This document shows, one piece after another, positions 1-7,336 of a stretch of 26,337 nt of DNA (its first letter is position 1; each line of letters begins with the position of its first letter). This DNA comes from J061 sp003695725 [NCBI: Candidatus Schekmanbacteria bacterium]. GTDB lineage: Bacteria > Schekmanbacteria > GWA2-38-11. A program made the position numbers and the translations under genes. The stretch is taken from NCBI GenBank assembly GCA_003695725.1, contig RFHX01000203.1, forward strand, positions 1 to 26,337, given 5' to 3'. The notes under the pieces were generated by a model. That model ran no database searches. It saw nothing but the letters and a program-made list of their open reading frames with translations, and had not been told where the DNA came from.

Positions 1-339
1 GGATAAGAGGATATATCTTTTTGACTTTGAAATTTGCTTTGTCCATTTTTAACCTATCAATTTTATAAAACTTTCGACAAAATATATGCAAAACTTATGC
101 CAAAAATTAAAATTATCGTTTTGGATATTATTTGCTTATTTGGTTGTTTATTTACAGATTTGAATTTATTTGAATGTAATATAGGCAATTATTTGACACT
201 AAAAAAAGAAATGCGTTATTTTTTTAACGAATATTTTTGAGGTGTTTTTTCAAATTGACCTTCGTAAATTCCGCATTCGTTCTAATGGAGCTATCAATAG
301 ACATTTTACACCCATCGATGACAACTCTATTTTTTATTA
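1..339. other. AT-rich stretch without a recognisable gene
   Basis: This stretch is very AT-rich. The short open frames in it (for example 34-240 and 242-424) have low-complexity translations, no ribosome binding site and no family resemblance, and the second runs through the tRNA, so I do not call them. The only structure I see is a 5-bp inverted repeat, CGTTA at 214-218 with TAACG at 225-229. Read on the minus strand it is followed six bases later by a run of seven T (207-201). That could be a weak terminator for the minus-strand tRNA about 110 bases upstream of it, but the stem is too short and AT-rich to trust. Confidence 0.5.
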
Positions 340-412
340 TAGTCCCAACGGGACTCGAACCCGTGTCTTCGGCGTGAGAGGCCGATATCCTAGACCGCTA
401 GACGATGGGACC
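340..412 (-). tRNA. tRNA-Glu (anticodon CUC)
   Basis: The minus strand folds as a 73-nt cloverleaf. The 7-bp acceptor stem pairs GGTCCCA (412-406) with TGGGACT (347-341), discriminator A at 340. The D-arm begins GTCTAGCGG. The anticodon stem TCGGC/GCCGA closes the loop CTCTCAC, with anticodon CTC at 378-376, which reads GAG (Glu). The T-arm contains GGTTCGAGTCC. CCA is not encoded; TAA follows the discriminator. The first acceptor pair is a G-U wobble rather than the usual G-C. The gene stands alone with its own candidate promoter. Confidence 0.96.
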
Positions 413-428
413 ATTTATTGCTGAGCTA

Positions 429-458
429 TAAATAATAAATTTGAGATTGCTATGTCAA
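429..458 (-). promoter_or_regulatory. Candidate sigma-70-type promoter of tRNA-Glu
   Basis: On the minus strand a perfect -35 hexamer TTGACA (458-453) is followed after 18 bases by TATTTA (434-429), a weak -10. Initiation would fall near 421, a few bases before the mature tRNA 5' end at 412. Position and the perfect -35 box support it; the poor -10 lowers confidence. Confidence 0.45.
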
Positions 459-493
459 CAGTTATTTTCAAGCTTGGTGAAGTTGAGCATTGT

Positions 494-1429
494 TTAACCA
501 TTTCTCATGATTTTTAGTGTTTCCTCCATATCCTTTGGAAGAGGTGCTGATAATTCAATCTCTTTCTTTGACGAGGGGTGAATAAATTTTATGAAGGCGG
601 CGTGAAGGGCCTGCCGCTTCAAAATTATACCCTTGCGTCTTTCCTTTTCTGTTATTCCATGTCCATAAGTTTTATCGCCAAGGACAGGACAATTGATGCT
701 TTTGAGATGGACTCTTATTTGGTGTGTCCTTCCCGTTTTTAGTGATAGTTCTAAAAGAGCATAGTTAGGGAATTTTTCAATGACTTTATAATAAGTCAGT
801 GCTTGCCGTCCACCTTCCTCCAAGACTGCCATTTTTTTCCTATGTTTTGGGCTTCTTCCTATAGGGGCATCTATTTTTCCTGAAAATTGACGAGGGATTC
901 CTCGCGTAATTGCAAGATATTTTCTTGTTAGAGCTCTTGATTTGAGCTGTTTTGAAAGAGCAAGATGTGATTTGTCATTTTTGGCTGCCACTAAAAGCCC
1001 TGAGGTATCTTTGTCAAGACGATGCACAATTCCCGGACGCGCTTCACCGCCAATTCCCGACAAGTCTTTGCAGTGATACAGAAGAGCATTGACGAGAGTG
1101 CCGCTGTAGTTGCCTGCAGCTGGATGGACTACCATTCCTGCAGGTTTGTTTATTACAATCAAATCTGAGTCTTCATAAACGATATCGAGAGGTATCTTTT
1201 CAGCAGATATAGATGGTTTTGAGGGAGGAGGGATAAAAATCTCTATTTCTTCTCCTCCTTTAAGTTTTTGTCCTGCTTTGAGATGAGTATCTTGTATTGT
1301 GATTTTACCATTCTTTATTAATCGCTGAATGGAAGACCGTGTCAACTCGGGCAATTTTCTGCTCAAGAATGAATCAATTCTTTCTCCACGGTCTTCTACT
1401 CCGACTTCTATTTTTATTTTTTTTTCCAT
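494..1429 (-). CDS. rluD: RluA-family 23S rRNA pseudouridine synthase (RluD-like)
   Basis: This enzyme isomerises specific uridines to pseudouridine in RNA; RluD-type members act on helix 69 of 23S rRNA in the cytoplasm. The 311-residue product has an N-terminal S4 RNA-binding domain (about residues 15-62, RIDSFLSRKLPELTRSSIQ) and then the RluA catalytic domain. The signature HRLDKDTSGLLVAAKN at 136-151 carries the catalytic aspartate D139. The C-terminal half has the conserved LKTGRTHQIRVHLKSI and LGDKTYG segments. Length and domain order are normal for RluD. The gene is divergent from the dehydrogenase at 1519. The start has only a weak upstream purine run. RluC/RluD assignment is by resemblance; a second family member lies at 2551-3519. 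Confidence 0.93.
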   Translation of the reverse strand: MEKKIKIEVGVEDRGERIDSFLSRKLPELTRSSIQRLIKNGKITIQDTHLKAGQKLKGGEEIEIFIPPPSKPSISAEKIPLDIVYEDSDLIVINKPAGMVVHPAAGNYSGTLVNALLYHCKDLSGIGGEARPGIVHRLDKDTSGLLVAAKNDKSHLALSKQLKSRALTRKYLAITRGIPRQFSGKIDAPIGRSPKHRKKMAVLEEGGRQALTYYKVIEKFPNYALLELSLKTGRTHQIRVHLKSINCPVLGDKTYGHGITEKERRKGIILKRQALHAAFIKFIHPSSKKEIELSAPLPKDMEETLKIMRNG

Positions 1430-1518
1430 ATCTTTAATTATAAAGTATTTTCAAAATTTATGGTATTAATGAGAATAAATCTTTTAGACAAAAAAACTGG
1501 AAATATATTTCTATTGTT

Positions 1519-2496
1519 ATGAAAGCGCTTTATTTCAACGGGGAAAAGATTCACTATAAAAAAAATTATCCTGTTGGCAAACCTTCAAAAGCTGAAGCTC
1601 TTGTAAGAATCCTTAAAGCAGGTATATGCAATACAGATATTGAAATAGTCAAAGGCTATATGGGTTTTGAGGGAATATTGGGGCATGAGTTTGTTGGAAT
1701 AGTTGAAGAATGTAATGAGAAAAGACTAATTGGTAAAAGAGTTTGTGGTGAAATAAATCTATCTTGTGGTGAATGTGAGTATTGCAGAAAAAAATTAGAG
1801 AATCATTGTCCTTCAAGGAAAGTTTTGGGGATATTGAATAAAGATGGCTGTTTTGCTGAATTTATAACACTTCCCATTAAAAATCTTCATACTTTGCCTA
1901 AAAATGTATCTGATAATGAAGCAGTTTTTGTTGAGCCCCTTGCGGCATGCTTTGAGGTTTTGAAGCAAATAAGGATTGAGAAAGATGATGTAGTTGCAGT
2001 AATTGGTGATGGTAAACTTGGACTATTGATGGTGCAGGTTGTAGGTCAAAAAACAAGGAATATTCATCTGATTGGAAGGCATAGGAGGAATCTCAATATA
2101 GCAAAAAGATTCGATCTCTTATCAGTATTTCTTGAAAATTCATTGAAAGCAGAAAGGCTGAAAAAGACAAAGTGTGATATTGTTATTGACTGCACAGGCA
2201 CACCTGCAGGGCTTTCGCTTTCAATGGAGCTTGTCAAACCCTGCGGAAAAATAGTTTTGAAGAGCACTTATGCAAGTGCGCAGCCTCTAAATCTTGCGCC
2301 TGTAGTAATAAATGAAATTACACTTATCGGCTCACGCTGTGGTCCTTTCAAGGATGCAATTAACGCATTAAAAGTCGGAAAGGTCGATGTGTTGCCTCTG
2401 ATTTCAAAAGATTTTCACCTGTCAGAAGGATTGGAAGCAATCGAATATGCAAAACAGAAAGGGGTAATGAAGGTAATACTTAGTGTTGCCCAATGA
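1519..2496 (+). CDS. Zinc-dependent medium-chain (MDR) alcohol/polyol dehydrogenase-like protein
   Basis: A predicted NAD(P)-dependent oxidoreductase of the medium-chain dehydrogenase superfamily, acting on an unknown alcohol or polyol. Catalytic zinc ligands are visible as C37 (AGICNTD), H56-E57 in GHEFVG, and probably E139 in VEPLAAC. The structural zinc site is C83, C86, C89 and C97. The Rossmann glycine motif is GDGKLG near residues 163-168. At 325 residues it is slightly short but contains both the GroES-like and nucleotide-binding domains. It sits alone on the plus strand between two minus-strand pseudouridine synthase genes, so context gives no substrate. The region before the ATG lacks a clear Shine-Dalgarno sequence. 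Superfamily is sure, substrate is not. Confidence 0.9.
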   Translation: MKALYFNGEKIHYKKNYPVGKPSKAEALVRILKAGICNTDIEIVKGYMGFEGILGHEFVGIVEECNEKRLIGKRVCGEINLSCGECEYCRKKLENHCPSRKVLGILNKDGCFAEFITLPIKNLHTLPKNVSDNEAVFVEPLAACFEVLKQIRIEKDDVVAVIGDGKLGLLMVQVVGQKTRNIHLIGRHRRNLNIAKRFDLLSVFLENSLKAERLKKTKCDIVIDCTGTPAGLSLSMELVKPCGKIVLKSTYASAQPLNLAPVVINEITLIGSRCGPFKDAINALKVGKVDVLPLISKDFHLSEGLEAIEYAKQKGVMKVILSVAQ

Positions 2497-2550
2497 TGCA
2501 CTGGAATATCTGGAAAACCACATTAAGCTTTTCAAGGAAGGAATAAATGT

Positions 2551-3519
2551 TTACTTCTTTTCGAGTTTTTCAATATATTCTCTGAAATCTTTTGGTAACG
2601 GTGATTTTATGACTTCCCATTTTCCTGTGACTTCAGGGGGCAAAACTATTTCGGCACAGTGAAGGAGATGTCGTTTGGGTTTTAAAAAATCCTGTTTTTT
2701 CTGTTTTGATGATTGATAAAGCAAATCTCCTGCAACGGGATGTTTGATTGAAGCAAGATGACACCTAATCTGGTGCATAACACCTGTTAAAATAACTGCC
2801 TGCACAAGAGTATATCCTTTAAAGATTTCTACTCTTTTTATTTCAGTTTTTGCTTCAAGTATCTTCTTTGATGTAAGTGCTTTTTTACTTTTTACTTTTT
2901 TTTGCAAGACCTTCATTTTCCTTTTATCTTTTTCATGATGCATCAATGGCGAGTCAATCACTATGTCCTTTTCCATTTCATTCAACACTAAGGCAAGATA
3001 TGTTTTCTTGATTTTTTTTGTTCTCATAAGATTTCTTAGTTTATTGAAAGTGTTTTCTTTTTTTGCCGCAAGCAAAACTCCTGAGGTATCAATATCGAGA
3101 CGATGAAGAATTGAAGGCTCTCTGACTGAATATCCGAAATTTGACGCTTTAGGAAAGCGCGCTATTATAAAGTTTACAACTGTTTCCTTTTCATCTATTG
3201 CAAGCGGATGGCACGGCATTCCTGCTGGTTTATTTAAGGCAAAAAAGTCTTCATTCTCATAAAGGATTTCAATATCAAGATTTGGGTTTGCAACAGGAAC
3301 AAGGTCCTGCGCTTCGGGAAGTCGAATAATCTCTATTTTGTCATTTGAAAAGATTATGCTTCCTTTTTTTGCTTTTTTCCCGTTGAGAAGAACATTACCT
3401 TCTCTTATTGATTGTTGGATCATTCGTCGAGAAATATTGGTAAAGCGAGTGTGAAGAAAGCTGTCTAAACGCTTTCCCTCCTCCTTCTTTTCAACTATGA
3501 TGACTTCATTCTTTATCAT
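2551..3519 (-). CDS. RluA-family pseudouridine synthase (second paralog, RluC/RluD-like)
   Basis: A second RNA pseudouridine synthase of 322 residues. An S4 domain occupies about residues 16-64, and the catalytic block HRLDIDTSGVLLAAKK starts at H139 with catalytic D142. TGVMHQIRCHLASI near residue 255 matches the RluA-family substrate-binding segment, with GVM in place of the usual GRT. A lysine-rich stretch (about 206-230) is more basic than in the gene at 494-1429. The ATG is preceded by AGAGGAAA, a reasonable ribosome binding site. Divergence from the first paralog suggests a different target uridine, not a recent duplication. The 3' end converges with the dehydrogenase. It could act on rRNA or tRNA. 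Confidence 0.9.
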   Translation of the reverse strand: MIKNEVIIVEKKEEGKRLDSFLHTRFTNISRRMIQQSIREGNVLLNGKKAKKGSIIFSNDKIEIIRLPEAQDLVPVANPNLDIEILYENEDFFALNKPAGMPCHPLAIDEKETVVNFIIARFPKASNFGYSVREPSILHRLDIDTSGVLLAAKKENTFNKLRNLMRTKKIKKTYLALVLNEMEKDIVIDSPLMHHEKDKRKMKVLQKKVKSKKALTSKKILEAKTEIKRVEIFKGYTLVQAVILTGVMHQIRCHLASIKHPVAGDLLYQSSKQKKQDFLKPKRHLLHCAEIVLPPEVTGKWEVIKSPLPKDFREYIEKLEKK

Positions 3520-3551
3520 TTTCCTCTTCAGTCCATAGATTTATTGAAAAA

Positions 3552-4415
3552 CTATTTTTGAAATGCAAGAATAATTATTCCTGCAAGCATCAGTAAAGCG
3601 CCGCTTATTCTTTGTCCTATGCCTTTTTCATTGAAAAAGAAATATCCATAAAGAACACTGAAGATTAAATTGCTTCGTTTAACTGCAATCATATAAGCAA
3701 CATTGGTTAGAGAAAGAGCGGCAAAGTGTGTTATGAGAGATAAAGCATAGACCACTCCAATAAGCAATAACAGCCATTTTTTTCTCTTGAGCAGTGAACT
3801 TATTTTCATATCAGATTTTTTGATGAAAGGAAGGAGAAGAAAGGGTTGAATCATAAAATAAGTACATCCAAAAAAAACCGGACTTGAATGTGTAATTCCC
3901 ATTTTCCCAAAGTTTGAAGTAATGCTGTAAATAAAAGCAACAGCAATCATAAGAAGAATCCCTTTTTCCTTAGCCATCATTTTGAATGGAGTGAGGAAAC
4001 CATTTTTTTCTCTTTGTATATTCAAAATATAGCCGCCTATGGTGATAAAGGCGATACCTATCATACCCTTCAAACCGGTTTTTTCGCCGAGCATAAGATA
4101 GGATGTTGGTATGAGAAAAACAGGTGTTAACGCAAGAAAAGGAATTGTCAGAGAAAGGTCTGAAATCTGAATCGCTTTCATATAACAGAGAAGGGCAATG
4201 ATTTCCAATGGAAGTCCACAGAAAACAGCGATAAAGTAATAGCGGTCAACAGCAGGAATTTCGTTCAAAAGCAGGATGATTGCAAGGAAAGGAAAGCAAA
4301 AAACAAGACGTATCCATGCTATATAGTATATATTTTCCTCTTCTAAAGCTTTTTTTGACAAAGCATCTGTTGTAGCGGTAAGATAAGCACATAGGAGCGA
4401 TAAAAAAAACCACAT
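3552..4415 (-). CDS. EamA/DMT-superfamily membrane transporter
   Basis: A predicted ten-helix inner-membrane carrier of the drug/metabolite transporter superfamily; substrate unknown. The 287-residue product consists almost entirely of alternating hydrophobic segments arranged as two EamA repeats. The first covers roughly residues 1-135 and ends GYILNI; the second covers roughly 150-285 and contains the typical VKRSNLIFSVLYGYFFFNE stretch. The ATG has a good ribosome binding site (AAGGGAGAAG). It lies 32 bases upstream of, and on the same strand as, the second pseudouridine synthase, so they may be co-transcribed. Family assignment rests on fold-level pattern. Confidence 0.88.
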   Translation of the reverse strand: MWFFLSLLCAYLTATTDALSKKALEEENIYYIAWIRLVFCFPFLAIILLLNEIPAVDRYYFIAVFCGLPLEIIALLCYMKAIQISDLSLTIPFLALTPVFLIPTSYLMLGEKTGLKGMIGIAFITIGGYILNIQREKNGFLTPFKMMAKEKGILLMIAVAFIYSITSNFGKMGITHSSPVFFGCTYFMIQPFLLLPFIKKSDMKISSLLKRKKWLLLLIGVVYALSLITHFAALSLTNVAYMIAVKRSNLIFSVLYGYFFFNEKGIGQRISGALLMLAGIIILAFQK

Positions 4416-4446
4416 TTCTTCTCCCTTAGAATTTGTTTTAGTGTAT

Positions 4447-4452
4447 TATAAT
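4447..4452 (+). promoter_or_regulatory. Candidate -10 element (TATAAT) just before the DUF763 gene
   Basis: A perfect TATAAT ends ten bases before the ATG at 4463. No good -35 box is found at 16-18 bases. If used, transcription would start within a few bases of the ATG, giving a very short leader or none, which fits the absence of a Shine-Dalgarno sequence. Confidence 0.35.
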
Positions 4453-4462
4453 AAGTGAAAAA

Positions 4463-5536
4463 ATGAAAACAGGAAATGCCAATCTTCCTCTTCATGGTGG
4501 AAAAGCCCCTTCTTGGCTTTTCAACAGAATGGTGCGTCTTGCCTCTGCCATTGTAGATATTTTTCTTGAAGATAACGACCCAGCAGAGCTTCTTGTAAAA
4601 TTGTCTGACCCTTTTTGGTTTCAATCACTCGGATGTCTTCTTGGTTTTGACTGGCATTCAAGTGGAGTTACAACAACCGTCTGCGGTGCATTGAAAGAAG
4701 CTGTAAAAGGAAGAGAAAAGGAAACAGGATTTTTTATTGCAGGCGGTAAAGGAGGTGCTTCCCGTAAAACTCCAAAGGAAATTGAAACATTTGCAGACAA
4801 AATAGGCATAGATGCTTCTCCACTTGTATATGCAAGCAAGATGTCTGCGAAGGTTGATAATACAGCAATACAGGATGGTTATCAGCTATATCACCACTGT
4901 TTCTTCTTTACTAAAAAGGGTGAATGGGCAGTGGTACAGCAGGGAATGAACGAAGATAGCAGATTTGCACGCAGGTATCATTGGTTTTCGAAGTCGATGA
5001 AAAGCTTCATTGAAACTCCTCATACTGCAATATGTTGCGACAATAGAGGAGAAACCCTTGATATGACTGCTGATGAAAGTAAAGGTGCAAGAAATGCATC
5101 AACAGAACTTTCTGCTCAATCTTTGGAGTTTTGGGCAAAAGAAGCAAAGCTTATTAGCAATCTTGAATTGCCTGCAAGGCATCAGATATTGGTTAAAGAT
5201 ATCAATTCAAAATATTTTTATAAAATTATGGAACAGACATACAGGGAATCACCAACCAATTTTGAAGAGCTTCTATCGATAAAAGGAGTTGGGCCAAAAA
5301 CTATACGCTCTCTTTCTCTCTTGAGTGAGCTTCTCTATGGAGAAAAGGCGAGTTATAAGGACCCTGCACGCTTCAGTTTTGCTCATGGAGGGAAAGATGG
5401 TATTCCTTATCCAGTTGACAGAGAGACATATGATAAAACTATTGACATTTTGAATGGATGGATTAACAGGGCAAGGATTGATTTAACAGAAAAAAAACGA
5501 GCATCTGAGAGATTGAAAAGATTCTTACAAAATTAG
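4463..5536 (+). CDS. DUF763 domain-containing protein
   Basis: A full-length member (357 residues) of the DUF763 family, whose biochemical role I do not know. The N-terminus reads KTGNANLPLHGGKAPSWLF, the form typical of this family, and supports the chosen ATG. Conserved-looking blocks include SLGCLLGFDWHSSGVTT, GGKGGASRKTP and the region DGYQLYHHCFFFT. Near residues 272-286 the segment IKGVGPKTIRSLSLL resembles a helix-hairpin-helix DNA-binding motif, so a nucleic-acid role is plausible but unproven. No Shine-Dalgarno sequence precedes the ATG. The gene is divergent from the EamA transporter and 31 bases before enolase. The family is known mainly from archaea and thermophilic bacteria, hinting at old lateral transfer. 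Confidence 0.9.
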   Translation: MKTGNANLPLHGGKAPSWLFNRMVRLASAIVDIFLEDNDPAELLVKLSDPFWFQSLGCLLGFDWHSSGVTTTVCGALKEAVKGREKETGFFIAGGKGGASRKTPKEIETFADKIGIDASPLVYASKMSAKVDNTAIQDGYQLYHHCFFFTKKGEWAVVQQGMNEDSRFARRYHWFSKSMKSFIETPHTAICCDNRGETLDMTADESKGARNASTELSAQSLEFWAKEAKLISNLELPARHQILVKDINSKYFYKIMEQTYRESPTNFEELLSIKGVGPKTIRSLSLLSELLYGEKASYKDPARFSFAHGGKDGIPYPVDRETYDKTIDILNGWINRARIDLTEKKRASERLKRFLQN

Positions 5537-5555
5537 AACTGATACCATTAGTTAA

Positions 5556-6857
<1,302 letters not shown>

Positions 6858-6947
6858 CTTGACTGAGAGGACAAAAAAGTATTAAAAAAGGACTATCTTC
6901 ATTGAAGCCAACAGGGAGAGGTTTTTTAGGAGTAACAGGAGGTTGGT

Positions 6948-7241
6948 ATGCCTATCTATGAATATAAATGTAAAAAGTGCGGCAAGATTAGCTCATATAT
7001 GGAACGAGTAGACGAGTTTAGAATTTTAGGACGAAAATGTGCTCACTGCGGCAGCAGAAGAACAAAAAAGATTTTGTCAGGTTTTTCTACTGTAAAACGC
7101 ACTGATATGCCTACTATGATAAACGAGCTCAAAAAATATGGTCCTGTAAATTTCGTCCCCGGCACACCTCCTGTCCAAGGTCCTCCTCCCGGCGGATGCC
7201 CATATGCTTCTGAATCTGAACAGGGGAACAAAGAAGATTAG
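6948..7241 (+). CDS. FmdB-family zinc ribbon protein
   Basis: A 97-residue protein with the FmdB/CxxC_CxxC_SSSS regulatory-type zinc ribbon. It starts MPIYEYKCKKCGK; the putative zinc ligands are C8, C11, C31 and C34 (CAHCGS). The C-terminus is a low-complexity tail rich in Pro and Gly (GTPPVQGPPPGG) ending in acidic residues. Family members are named from a putative regulator in a formamidase/amidase locus; the real function is unclear. AGGAGG at 6937-6942, five bases before the ATG, is a strong ribosome binding site. It lies between enolase and PEP carboxylase, and nothing in that context points to a specific role. Confidence 0.88.
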   Translation: MPIYEYKCKKCGKISSYMERVDEFRILGRKCAHCGSRRTKKILSGFSTVKRTDMPTMINELKKYGPVNFVPGTPPVQGPPPGGCPYASESEQGNKED

Positions 7242-7252
7242 AGATATTTAAC

Positions 7253-7281
7253 TTTCTAATAGATTCGTATTTTTTTATAAT
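7253..7281 (+). promoter_or_regulatory. Candidate promoter upstream of ppc
   Basis: TTTCTA (7253-7258), a poor -35 with three of six matches, is followed after 17 bases by a perfect TATAAT (7276-7281). Transcription would start near 7288, giving a leader of about 49 bases that contains the hairpin at 7312-7326. Confidence 0.35.
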
Positions 7282-7311
7282 TTCTTTTGGCTTCTCTATT
7301 GGATTTTGTAG

Positions 7312-7326
7312 TCTCTTATGAGGAGA
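7312..7326 (+). promoter_or_regulatory. Small hairpin covering the ppc ribosome binding site
   Basis: TCTCT (7312-7316) can pair with GGAGA (7322-7326), including one G-U pair, around a five-base loop. The 3' arm overlaps the AGGAG ribosome binding site of ppc (7321-7325), which lies 11 bases before the ATG at 7337. A five-pair hairpin may be only marginally stable. Confidence 0.3.
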
Positions 7327-7336
7327 TTTATTCTTT

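Noticed and set aside
214-229. CGTTA-T6-TAACG as a firm terminator
   Set aside because: Only five mostly A/T pairs, with the T run offset by six bases; mentioned only as a weak possibility.
34-424. Two short open frames (34-240 and 242-424) that could be small proteins
   Set aside because: Low-complexity composition from AT-rich DNA, no ribosome binding site, no family resemblance, and the second reads through the tRNA-Glu gene.
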